This document shows, piece by piece, positions 1 through 12,184 of a stretch of DNA of 64,000 bases. The notes under the pieces are model-generated. The model saw only the letters and a program-made list of their open reading frames with translations. It was not told the DNA's origin and searched no databases. The stretch is from the NCBI GenBank assembly GCA_048013815.1, contig CM106586.1, positions 23,064,001 through 23,128,000 of the forward strand. Reading direction: 5' to 3'. The stretch's first letter is position 1; the number at the start of each line of letters is the position of its first letter. Both the position numbers and the translations under genes were made by a program. The DNA comes from Setoptus koraiensis (Eukaryota; Arthropoda).

Positions 1-1016
1 AGAGACACATCAGTAGCGTCTGGCTGCATTGAGATATTCCGATCTGACAATGTGATCGCAGTCGCCGTCTCGATGCGGGCCACACACGAGCCAAGGCGCG
101 CACGCAACAATGTAACGGATTATCCGCAACACGGTGGATAAGTGCGAAAAAATGTTTCGCAACATCTCGCAAAGTGCCGGCCGGCCGACAAGTGCGTCTC
201 GCTTAACTCGCGTTTGCGCTCGCTGTTGTGACGACGCTGTTGTGACGCCCGACACTGTCGACATAACGGTGGCATTATTGTGTCGTTGTGGCATTGTCAG
301 TGCGAGCCATTGTAATACAACGATTGTATCATTGTGTCAAGAGGAGAGCGTGACGCAACAGCGCATACACTTGTCACTGTTGCAACTGTTGTAACGGCCC
401 GCTCCTGTTTTGCATTTGCACTTGGCGTCGTTGCACTTCTCGTCGCCAGGCGGCCAACATAACATCGGCGCCCGCATCGCAAACCCGGCCTCATCACTTG
501 ACAGTTTGGCCCGGCGTCGCTTGCCAATTTGGCCTGGGCACGCTCAACAATTTCGCCTGGCCACGCTTGGCAATTTGCCAACAATTTGGCTGGCTGACTG
601 TGCAATTGGCGGCCAATTATTGGCCCACTTGACAACCGGCGGATCGCCGGTATGTGCAAATATCTGTCGGATGTTTGCTGCTCACTGCACGCACCGCTGT
701 AGCCACCATGATCGCGCCACGGTTGCCGTGCTCGCTGAGCTGCGTGGGAGTCACGCAGTTCGGCGGATATTCGCGGATATTCGCAAACATTGGCGGATAT
801 TGGCGAGCGCTCTCAAATCATTTGAGTCAAATGCTCGCACATGTTGGCATCTCGGGTGTCACATGTGCTCACAGTGAGAGCCAGTCTTGACAGCATTTAT
901 CTCGATTGTGACGCCGGTGGCGATGGCGCCAAATAGAGCGCGCAAATCGTTTCCGGCGATGCCGTCAATAACGAAGGCAGACTGATAAAAAATGCATTTA
1001 TCACTTGGGTTGTCGC

Positions 1017-1082
1017 GGCAGCCGGCCGACTGACCGGCCGACTGACCAGCCGACTGACCAGCCGACTGACTAGCTGACTAGC
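1017..1082. repeat. 12-bp tandem, CCGACTGACCAG type
   Basis: Five to six imperfect copies of a CCGACTGACCAG-like unit, decaying into GACTAGCT at the right end. Confidence 0.85.
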
Positions 1083-1745
1083 TGGCGATACTGGCGATCA
1101 GCTGATATGATCGCTGGCAAAACCGCTATATTTGCATCGGCAAGCAGCACACAACTTTGGCACACACTTTTGACACACGTTTAGCCAACGCGACCTTGCC
1201 CACTGAGCCACTCACCTGGCCTGGCTAGCTCACCTGGCTCACCCAGCTCGCTTAGCTCATCAAGCTCGTCAAGCTCATCGGGCTCACCTGGCGCGCAGCT
1301 CCAAACACTGGAGCCATGCAACATTGTTGCGCAACCAGTGGCTGCACAGTGGCCGCCTAGCTGACTGACAATTGTGAGAGCCGGCTGACAGTGTCACAGG
1401 TGAGTCACAAGTCAGTGGGCAAGGTGACAGCAGCGTAAGAGGAAACTGCAAGCGACAACCGTTATTTCCGTGTGTACAAGATTTAATAATAATGTCAAGG
1501 TATGTCAACTTGTGCCCCACTGGGTGTGTTTGTTTCTGGCCACGAGAGGGCGCTGCTCGACGCTCAATACTCGCAACAGTGGTCACAAGCTCGACAATTG
1601 TGAGCCGCCAGTACGCGCTCACAATTCAGTCAGTACCCCGTGACCCGTTATCCCGTGCTCACCTGTCGCCTGCAACAGGTGAGCACGTACAAACTGCCAG
1701 CTATGCTAACTGTAATTATTATCAGTAATGAACTATATGTTACAT

Positions 1746-1762
1746 GTGTGTGTGTGTGTGTC
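1746..1762. repeat. TG dinucleotide run
   Basis: About eight TG units. Confidence 0.85.
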
Positions 1763-2324
1763 ATTATACATACACAAACATACTGTTAGTATATTGCGCA
1801 ATGCTCGCAATCTGCCAACAGGTACAGGTGCAATATAAAATAATAGCGTCGTGTGTTTTAGCGGCTATTAACGGCAACGGGCAGCGATGGGCACGAACGG
1901 TCGCGCCGGCCGAGGCCAACGAACAGATCATGATTGGAATACTAAATTAGCCACACTAATACCGTTAATCTGTTCGTCCGTTTATTTGCTGCTCGTCGCT
2001 CTGTCGCCATTCTGTGTGTTGTGTCGTTGTTGTCGTTGTTGTCGTTCCGTCGCTTTGTTGCTGTTGCTGTTGTGTCATGTCGCTGTCATTGTTGTGCCGC
2101 CGATTGGGCCTGTCGATTGGCGCCGCGAACCGTGCGACACTGGCAAAGAGCACAAAACAAACAACAGTTTGCACGCTTGTCTCATTAGCGGTGACCGTCA
2201 ACGCGAGCACCGGCCAACCAGCCAACAAATTGTTGAATCGGTTAAATTGTTTTATCGGTCTAATGGCTACAAGTGGCCAAAAGCCGTCGTTGTGTCGCAA
2301 CCCAGCGAGCGCTGTCGATGTCAG

Positions 2325-2378
2325 CTGACGTCAGTTGTGTCGACGTCAGTTGACGTCAGTTGTGTCGATGTCGGTTGT
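2325..2378. repeat. GTCAGTTGTGTCGA-type tandem
   Basis: Alternating GACGTCAGTTG and TGTCGATGTC words, three imperfect copies. GACGTC is self-complementary. Confidence 0.7.
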
Positions 2379-2543
2379 GGCCAGCTCATTCCGGCCAGCG
2401 GTGGCCAGAATGAGCTGGCCGGTCGGCGGGCGGCTCGTAATTGGGCTCGTTTAGGCATAAATGACAATGTCATTGTCATTTGTGCCCGTGTGTCGCTCGG
2501 GCTCGCCCGCTTTGGGCCGGCCCGCTTTGGGCTCACTCGCTCC

Positions 2544-2594
2544 GGGCTTGCTGGCCGCGGGCCCGCACTCGACAAGCCCGCGGCCAGCAAGCCC
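2544..2594. repeat. Perfect 19-bp inverted repeat
   Basis: GGGCTTGCTGGCCGCGGGC at 2544-2562 and its exact complement at 2576-2594 with a 13-base loop. It sits in a run of short GGGC-rich duplications. Confidence 0.92.
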
Positions 2595-3053
2595 AAAGTG
2601 GCGAGCGCTCGGACAGCGTTTGGCCGGGCAGCGTTTGGCCGGGCAGCGGCGGGCGGCGGCGGGCGGGCAGCGCGACAGGTGAAGTGGCTGCGAGAGCGGT
2701 GGCCAGCGTGGCCAGCGTCGTGCGGGGTGACCTTCAACTGGCAGCAGCTCGCTAATGGCAAGTTGAGCGGTCGTCGCCGACAAATGACAACTCGCAACCG
2801 ACATGCAACTAGCAAGCAGCCGACAACCGACCAACAACAACCAACAACAACCAACAACAACCAACTAATAACCACTAATGGCGAGCCAATCGCGTCGATG
2901 CTCATCGCGGTCGCTATGAGATTAGCTATTAGATATAATGGAATGTTTGCGGCGAGATGCGACACTCTGGCTCCATGTTAGACACGGCGACAAGTCGCTC
3001 TTTCGACACACCTTGTCAGGCATGGCTGACTGTGGTTGCGCAACGCCGTCACT

Positions 3054-3074
3054 CTCTCTCTCTCTCTCTCTCTG
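3054..3074. repeat. CT dinucleotide run
   Basis: TCTCTC run of about 20 bases. Confidence 0.85.
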
Positions 3075-4053
3075 GCTGGCCCGGCTCTCTCTCTGGCAAT
3101 TAATTGGGAGCCGGCGACGGTGTTGTCACAACACTGTTGGCTAATGGCTAATGGCGCTCACAGTGCAACGACAAGTGCACCGAGCGCAATCTGATGAGCC
3201 GCCGATCGAGTTAATCAAGTGCAGCCCGCAGTTCGCAGCCGATTCTGCGCTCGTTCTCTGTTTATCGCTGTTTATTATGTTTATATCTGCTTAATATGTT
3301 TGAATCTGTTCTTTATTATGTTTATATCTGTTCATCATGTTCAGTCGGCGGCTGCGGCGCTGGCACGGGCATCGGCAATGAAAGTGTCAGCTACCGATAA
3401 TGGTCGCTCGAGTGCGCCGCCGCCGCCGCCGATCGAGCCGGCAGCGGCTTCTGCCAACGAACAGCCCAACACGCCAGACGAATCTCGCAAATCTCGAGCC
3501 GCTTGAGTCAGGCGAGATCGCACAAACACTCGCTAGTTCGGCGCTTCGTTTTGCGCGGCGCTGCTGGGCGTCGGTCGCGCCGAACAGCGAAAAATCAGCG
3601 CCAACGAACAGCGAAAAAATCAGTGCGAGCGAACAGCCGAAAAGGCGAAAATGGAAGGCGGAAAAGGGAAAGTCAGCCAGCCGGCGATCGTCATGTGATC
3701 ATTAGAGCCGGCGCTCGGCTGTCGGCCCTCGCAAGCCGGCTGCGAGCGGGCGCTCGATGAAGCGTATCACTTGTTGATATAATCGAATTTGGTCGCTTCG
3801 GCTGCGATCGGATCGAGCGCGCCGAATCGGCCCAGCGTGTGCCGGCAATCGGCTGGCATGCGCCTTCGCCGAGCCGATTCACAAATTGTCAGTGCCACAC
3901 TGACAATCGAAGCCACAATCGAAGCCGAACGTTGCGGCGCACATCGGCCGCGTGTGGGCTTCTTATCGGCTGCTGCCGCCGACGACGACAAGCGGTTGCA
4001 ATTGTCCTCGCCGATTGTTATATCACACACGATATGTTATGTCGGCGGTGAGG

Positions 4054-4178
4054 GCGCTGATACAATAATTTTATTTTGCGCCGATTTAATAATTCTCTAT
4101 GGCGCCAATTTAATAATTTTGTATCGCGCCAATTCAATAATTTTGTCTTACGCGCTGATTTGATAATTTTGCAGCGCA
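4054..4178. repeat. 27-28 bp tandem, five copies
   Basis: Units of the type GCGCCAATTTAATAATTTTG plus a few bases (TATC), repeated five times with point changes; the AT-rich core alternates with a GCGC word. Confidence 0.88.
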
Positions 4179-4337
4179 CCGTGATCATAGCGACACCCGG
4201 TCTCTATGATACGAGCAGCTTTGTGTCATGTTGTGTCGCGCTGTGCCGTGTTGTGTCATGTCGTGGAAGTCGCCGTTTCAATGTTCCAATGTCTCAACAA
4301 CAGAAATTACCACTATTGCATCATCAGCGAGTAATAA

Positions 4338-4380
4338 ATCACAACAGCAACAACAACAGCAACAACAACAGCAACAGCGA
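4338..4380. repeat. CAA/CAG triplet run
   Basis: Uninterrupted CAACAG-type run followed by a TCGCTG/TTGTCG run at 4450-4523. Confidence 0.85.
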
Positions 4381-4552
4381 GTGCACCCAAGGCAGACAGG
4401 TGCATGTTGCAGCGAGTGTCCTTGTAGTCGCTGCGTTTCGAGCGCGTACAAGCTTGTCGCTGTCGCTTTCGTTGTCGTCGTTGCTGTTGTCGCTGTTGTC
4501 GTTGCTGTCGCTGTCGATACATTAATGCTGATGCCGAGCAGGTGAATTATAT

Positions 4553-4573
4553 TTGTGTGTGTGTGTGTGTGTG
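4553..4573. repeat. TG dinucleotide run
   Basis: About ten TG units. Confidence 0.85.
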
Positions 4574-4629
4574 ATGGGTTAATCCATAACTCACACACAA
4601 AATCAGCGTCGCTGGCGTGCACTCTCCAC

Positions 4630-4706
4630 GGCTCACATGGCTCCAATCACGGCTCCAATCGCGGCTCCAATCACGGCTCCAATCACGGCTCATGTCACAG
4701 CTCATG
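4630..4706. repeat. 12-bp tandem GGCTCCAATCAC
   Basis: About six copies with single-base variants. Confidence 0.88.
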
Positions 4707-4985
4707 TCTGCTCAATGATAATCATAATTGCATAATTAATTGGCTATGTGTGGCTCCAATAGCGACACGGCGCCCACTACAACGAAAGCCATTCACTCAC
4801 TCGCTGCCACAAATTATCAAATTAAGAAATATTACACAAATTACATAATTGTTCTCGGCGCGCACAAAATAAAATTATCATGCATCTTGTGTCTTTGTGT
4901 GTCATGCAGTCAATTGGAACCATCGATTAACTCTTTTCCATTATCATTTTCGGCCTTATTACTGCCTGTATCACCCCTGTCGCTA

Positions 4986-5048
4986 TCCATTATTACATCT
5001 ATTATCACATCGATTATTACATCTATTATTACATCTATTTTTATATCC
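4986..5048. repeat. 12-bp tandem ATTATTACATCT
   Basis: About five copies with single-base variants (ATTATCACATCG). Confidence 0.88.
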
Positions 5049-5660
5049 ATCACTGGCAGTGCTATCTGTATTATCGGTGTATCAACTTGACTATTCATGA
5101 TCGACTGGAGATGTTGCAAACATTCGACGAGTCGAGCCAGTTATTACGCCAACTGTTGCGTAATTTGCTGCGCTCGTTCCGACTGGCAGCGCCAGTTTGC
5201 CAACTATTGTTGGCCATGCCAACCGTGCCCGGTCATGCCTGGCCAAATGCCGGCCCGCCACACGATATTATAATTAATATTATAATTAATATTATTGTCG
5301 ATATTATTGTTATTCCCATGATACATCATACCGTCGATATCGTCACTCGATATGGTCGTATCGAGCGATATCGAGAGATCATGTAAATGCAATATCATCG
5401 GCATGTATCTATGGGCCAACACTAATATGTAATCAGCTCACACTGGCTACTTGTGGGCCACCTCTTGACAAGAGGCTCTTGTGGCCTGACAATGGTTGTC
5501 AGTCACCTGAGTTACCTGAGACAAACGTCGGGTGACAAACGAATAGTGGAGCTGACACGACGCCGAGATTCACACCGCGCATCCCGTAAGCCTGTCATAT
5601 TCACGGTTGAATGTTCCGTGGATGTTCACGTTGCACATCCACGGATTATTCATTCATGTT

Positions 5661-5808
5661 ATATTCGCGGGATATTCACGCCAAATTCGTGGGATATTCA
5701 CGACAAATTCGCGGGATATTCATACGATGTTCGCGAGATATTCATACAATATTCGCGGGATATTCACGCCAAATTCGCGGGAAATTCATGCGATATTCAT
5801 GCAATATT
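5661..5808. repeat. TATTCACG-type tandem, about seven copies
   Basis: Units around 22-27 bp built on CGCGGGATATTCACGCCAAA. The same GATATTCACG core recurs in separate arrays at 16756-16852 and 21800-21905. Confidence 0.85.
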
Positions 5809-7002
5809 GTTCACAAAATTGTCAAGTGTCGAAACTCGCCTAACGATAACGCATGCACGTAATCACATCATGCTTGTGTGCACTCGGGCTGTCGCAACAG
5901 CTCGCTCAGTGACTGGTGACGAGAGATTGTCTCATTGTTGCCAGGCAACGAAAGCCCGGCCGAGCTGTCAACGACAAACTCGCAAAACCTATTAAATTGG
6001 CGTCGCTCTCGCACAGGTGAGCCGACTCGCACTTGGGACAGGCGCACGTGATTGGCTTCACGTGATATCATTATTGATCCAATAGCCACTCGTGGCTGGC
6101 TGGCGTCGTGTGTGGGTCTCGTTGTCGTTTTGGTCGTTGTCGTTTTTGTGGTGCAGCGACAGTGGTTGTCGGCGGTCGTGCAGCGACTGTCGTTGTCGTG
6201 ACAACGCGGCAACAAGCCAACAAGCTGTTGCTGCAACCAAGAGAGCTAATCAAGCGTCTGCGCGGATAATTAAATACAGGCTCGCTTGTCGCCGCCTCGC
6301 CACTTGTTGCACGCCGGCAATTCTGGCAAACGTTCATTACGGGCACTAATGAATGTCGTCGAATGCGACGAACGTGTCATCGCTTGTCGTCGCGTTTGTT
6401 TGCACTCTCGTCGCATGCAAACAAACAAGCGCCACAATCGAGACTCGCAACATTTACAACATTTACACTAGACTCGACTGTACTCAACAGCACGCTCGCA
6501 TCAATCAATCGCTCGTCAGTCGGCTAATGACAATTAATTAGCGCACACAAACCACTGTGCCCGTGTTCGCGCCACCTTTGCGCCGACGACAGGTGAGCAA
6601 AGGTGAGCAAAGGTGAGCCGTTTTTGGCTGTCACGGCTGTCATTTTGCTGCAAAATTTTTGTGCGCTCGCCGACGCACCTCATCTATGAACGCACAAACC
6701 TGGCGCAGTCTCGACAAGACAATAATCAATCAATGATAACAATTACATAATATTATTAACAACAATGAACGCTGTCAAGCCCGACCGGAAGTCTGCGAAC
6801 GATGTCGCCCTGCGCCACACATCGTTAGACGCACGGCGCACGAATTGCTGGCACAGCCACTGACAGCGCGAGCTGCGCACAGTGAACAGCTCGCCCGGTG
6901 CGCTATTCACATGCTAATGAGAAATGCTAATTAATAATAACTGCGCTAATTGCAAAGTGTCCATTACACCGTTAATTAAGTATCTATGGGTCAGCTACTT
7001 AC

Positions 7003-7315
7003 TGATACTTGTTGGTCTTGATCTTGCGCCACTGGAGGTCGCTCTTGTCGTCCTGTTGCCAGTGGACCACGTCCGCGTTCACCTCGGCAAAAACAAACGC
7101 CGCGTCGTACGCGAACCCGACCTCGCCCTTTCTGATGGCCTCCAACGAGGCCGGTCCCATCTGATACATGCCCATTGAGGTCTCCTGGGGCGTGGCGTCC
7201 ACGGCCTGCCAGCCGCCGTACCCGGGCGGCAGATCCGTGCGCGCCATCCAAGCGTCGGACCAGACGTGAAAGTTCCAAATGCTGTCACTGTTGACGTCGC
7301 TAATGGGGTCGCCCT
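7003..7315 (-). CDS. Tg: Transglutaminase exon 5: catalytic His and Asp
   Basis: Joins exon 4 with A+AG giving Lys, then GDPISDVNSDSIWNFHVWSD. Both remaining triad residues are here (WNFHVW and GGWQAVDATPQE). It ends KTNKY plus CA before GTAAGTAG, phase 2. The expected next motif (V/I-G-x-x-I-S-T-K) could not be found to the left. Confidence 0.93.
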
Positions 7316-10300
7316 CTGCGCGTTTTTGTTGACAAATTATCAGAAAAATTATTAACAAATTGACAAATTAAATTGACAAATTGTTGTTGCGTAACGCGCG
7401 CAATGATACAACAAAGTGAAAGTGACACGTGTTATGATTAGCAATGTGTGTTGTTGTTTTTGTTTTGTCGGAATTCGTTGGGGAATTTTGAGTCTGTGAG
7501 CCTCAATTCAAGTGGGCGACAACAGTGACAAAAATATCAATGAATGACGCAAGCTATCGCGTGTGTGACGCAACAGCCAGTCAACCTGAGCCTGCCTTCA
7601 GCCGGCAGGGGTGCACAACAGGTACTTGGGCATTTGCTGTCGCTGCCTGGGCACTTGTTGTTGTTTGTTGTCGTTATTTGGGCACTTGTTGTTGTCAATC
7701 AGGTATTTGTTGTTGTCGATTGGGGCATTTGGTGTTGTACTTACTTTCTGAGAAGAATTTGTCCACCGTGAGACTGTCGTCTGTGTCGTGGGCGCTCACA
7801 AAGTTGCTCACTGTGCGCGCCGGAATACCCAATGTGCGCAACACTGTCGTTGTGACGCCCGCAAACACCCAACATTGGCCAAATTTCACCGGTTCGCCAC
7901 CAGTCTGTAAATACTTTTCTAGAATTGTCGCACTTCCGGTCCATTGCCAAGGCGCCAGTCCGTCGCCATAGTTACCTGACCAATTGCCCACTAGCAGACC
8001 GTTGTCGTCGTGACTATTCACCATGGCGGACACCGCTCGGGCTACCTTGACCACATTTGAGCGGCCCACAATGTCCAATCGGGTCTTGTCGAGCATAAAC
8101 ATGACGGCGGGCAGCACGGCCTCGTGGAACTGCGCGATCGACATTATTTAGTTATTTAGCAACAGAATTTAGAATTTAAATAATTATTATTAGTATTGTG
8201 TTGTGATTGCAATTGTTGATTATTTGTTTTTGTTGTCAGTATTATTTGATATTATCCGATAGTGTCGACGGTTGATTTTCGGCGGGTCGTCAGAGGGCGC
8301 ATCGCGGGCCCGTCAACGACAAGACAAAGTCGCAAAGTTTACATGTTGTGTGCATTGTAAAGTTGTGCATAAAGTTGTCATGGCGAAGATGTAACTAATT
8401 GTCGATCTCGCTCACTAACAATCCTGTCGGATAACAATTTGCGCATCGCTCGAGGGCCCAATCACCCGATCAGCCGGTAATTGGTATTGAAAGACGACGA
8501 TTCTTTCAATCGCAACAAGTGGCCAACAAGGGCAACAGTCGCCATCCGACACCAGCCACCATCTCGCAGGCAGAGTTGCGATTTCAGTTGTAGTTCGGTT
8601 GTAGTTCTGTTGTAGCTCGGTTGTAGCTCGGTTGTAGTTGGTATAAATCGGTGGCTGGCTCATCTCATCGTGCGCAACTCGGCAAGTTGGCATGCGGGCG
8701 ATACTTTAGTTGAGATATCGACTTGAATTGCGGCCGATCGACAAACTCAACGGCAACATCACGCCAGAAACGAATCAAGCTAATGGAAAAAGTGTGCCGA
8801 ATCGTGCCCAATCGGCGACAACAACAACAGCCAGACAGCCAGTCAGACAGTCAGGCGTCGGGATAACGGGATAACATTATCGGGACACCCAAGACGCATT
8901 ACACTGTCATAAGCAGCGCTAATTTGACAGCAACAACCGCCGATTGTAACGGCGGCGAGCGGCTGAAAAGTTGTTGTGGTTGCACTTTGCGCGCAACAAC
9001 TGCTACGACCACGACGACATGTGTTGTGGGTATGTTGCTGTCGGTCGTTGCTGTCGGTTGTTGTTGTCGGTTGTTGTTGTCGGTTGTTGCTGTCGGTTGT
9101 TGTTGTCGGTTGTTGTTGTCGGTTGTTGCTGTCGGTTGTTGCTGTCGGTTGTTGCTGTCGGTTGTTGCTGTCGGTTGTTGCTGTCGGAATGCGACGGTGG
9201 GACACTTGCCCAGGTGAATGCAAATGTGCGCTCCTCTTGTCGGGCTCAATTCAAGGATCGACGCCAAATGTGAGCGTGCTAATCGATTTCATTGCGCACG
9301 AACTGTCAGTGTCGAACCAAACGGAATATCCAGCCAATAGCAACTATCCGCTCGCTTGCGAGCCAGACATCCGCTGTTGTTGTAAACTATCCACTCGCTT
9401 GTCTGGATAGTTTGCAACAACAACAACAACAGCGACAACGACCAGCCAACAATCGAAAAATCAAGCCGATTCGTTGCCGCCAAATTAACGCTGCCGCCTC
9501 ACAAGTATTGTCAGTCGAGTATCAAGTTATCGAGTCGCTCGCAATGTTAGCCAACTCGTTACCTGTTAATACCTGTTAGCGCTGACAGCGATTCACTTAA
9601 CAACAACAACAGCAACAACAGCAACAACAACGACAACAACAACGACCTCGACAACAGGTGATCGAATGCAAATCGAATGCCCACTGCGCATCCTCTGCAC
9701 TACGCAGTCCGTACTACAGAGTCCGCACAACGGAGTGTGTAGCCCCCCCCCCGCCCGAAATAATTAGCCAGTGGTCACTTTCACTTGCCAGCTTGGCACC
9801 GACGACATCCGAACACTTGACCGAATCTCGATTAAATCAGGCCCAACAAACGGAAAACACGATGGCCAACTCACACAATGAGCACAGGTAACGAGCTTAA
9901 TGAGCAGTGTTAATTTGCATCATGCTTGTGTGTGAGTGTCGATTGCGCAACGCGCTCAAACGTCGTCACTGCTTCACTAGGTCAGATAAGAAGAGAAAAA
10001 AAACGAAGTAAAATGAGGCAATGAGTTCACAAATTCACAACGGACACGCTTGCCGGATGTGCTGACAAACGGCAACAAGGCAACGCAAACAGTGATACTG
10101 TCGTGAACAGTGACACTGTCGTGAATAGCGATACTGTCGTGAATAGCGATATTGTTGTGAACAGTGATACTGTTGTGGATAGTGATACTGCTGTGAATAG
10201 CGATATCATTGTGATATCGGTGGGCCGCCACCAGGCGGCACTGCAGTGACCGGCGGGTGACTTATGCTTGTGCGATCACATGTAACACTACTCTACTGGC

Positions 10301-11235
10301 GAGATATTGCGATTGTTTGCATAATAGTGTCAGTAGAGTCGCGCACTGTCACAACGCAAGCCATCAGCTGGTCCGTCTGACAGGCACAGGTGAGTAACGG
10401 TGCACACACACACACACACAGGTGAGTGGAGTCAAGGTATGTCAATTGGGCCTGTGCGTACTTGGCAAGCCAGTGGTCGCTGTTACACTTAAAATGGAAG
10501 GCGAGTGAATCTCGCAACGCAAGTGTCAATCCTTTGCTTGTCGCGTCGGCGGTGACCATCTCACCTGAGCTCGCCATCGACCGACGAGAGCCGGCCAAAC
10601 GATGACTAAATGATGATTGCACTCGTCGCAACTACCGACTAAACACAACAGCTGGATTAGCGATGAACGGACGCGCTACCTGAGAGGCGAGATTGTTGAA
10701 TTGTTGTTAAGTGACTTGTGTGTGTGTGTGTGTGTGTGTGAGTTTGACAAATCGCATTCGCAAACTTGACTTTGTGTCTCGACTCGAGCGCCACTGGCCA
10801 CAGCATTGGCCGGCACACAAATGGTGAATGGTCAAGTTTAGGCATGGTCAGTTCAGTTTGGTTAGTCGTTAAATTGTATTAAATTGGAGATTTCCGCAAA
10901 GTGATTTTTGGGCTATTTCTGCACGGACAGCAGCACTGGCAACAGGCCGGTTGGCCAGTGCCATGAGGGTATTGTCAATATTGTGGTGCCGTACTCGCCG
11001 AGTCAGCCGACTCGGGCATCCCCGTTGCTACACACACAAAGGCTTACACACAAAAGCTAAGGCTGAGGCTGAAACGGATGAACGGATAATCTGATAATCG
11101 GATGATGTTGCACTAATTGGTGCGCGCTTAACCTTGACCACCGACCAACCACAACAACCGCCGACTGACGAGTGGCCGGCTCGCGAGTTGCGATTCGCGA
11201 AGCAACCAACCAACAAATAACAACAACAACAACGA

Positions 11236-11330
<95 letters not shown>

Positions 11331-12131
11331 ACAACAACAACAACAACAGCAACAACAGCAGCAACAACAACAACAACAGCAACAACGACAGCAACAAGTC
11401 GCTCAACTTGTGTGTTCGGCTGCGTGATTGAATGCCCACCAATTCAACACAACCCCAATTCAGCACTAATCCGGCCTGACACACACGCACACACACACAC
11501 ACACACACGCCAGGTTAGCTGGTGATCATAACATACGCACACACGCACGCACACGGGTTAACCGTCTAAAGATCGCACAGGTGAGAGAAAGCAAGAGCTC
11601 TTGTTAGATCATTGTATTCAGCTCTTGAGCCACTTGTAAACGACAGACGACGGGCCGGCGCAGGTAAAGTAACGGTACAGCACTGGCCAGTGTGTGTGTG
11701 CTTTACCGTCTTGTTGACTCTTGTGAGTGTGGCTCGACACTGTTCGGACAGGTGCGCTGTGTTTGTTCTGTTTTCGCTGTTTGTTCTGTTTTCGCTGTTT
11801 CTTTTCTTTTCGCTTCTCGTTCGCTCGCCGTCCGTTCTCGTTCGTTCCTTTTCTCGTTCGTTCGTTCCTTTTCTCGTTCTGCGTTCCTTGTCTCGTTCTG
11901 CGTTCGCTCACCTGTCGCTCGACTGCGCCCATCGCTCTCGCGTTCTTTTTACGGGTGTGTGTGTGCCTTACCGTTACCTGCAACAAGTGTCCAGACAGCA
12001 CACGCCAATCGCACCCGCATTGGTTGTTGAACTTGTTGTCTAGGTATTATCATAATTATTGTATGATAACAATATTATCATGTCTTCATGTATATATATC
12101 TAATTGTCATTAGTAGACTAATTGTTGCCAA

Positions 12132-12184
<53 letters not shown>

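Larger units (their letters stand above)
1..7002. other. Non-coding DNA left of transglutaminase exon 5
   Basis: Presumably transglutaminase intron or 3' flank. I searched the minus strand for the next conserved motif (I-S-T-K) without success. Dense in short tandem repeats, with long but low-complexity open frames on both strands (for example 1887-2981 plus) that look like chance in stop-poor repeats. No gene is supported. Confidence 0.5.

Noticed and set aside
1887-2981. 364-codon open frame on the plus strand
   Set aside because: Low-complexity translation driven by TTG/TCG and GGGC repeats. The minus strand is open over much of the same DNA, and no domain or splice logic is seen.
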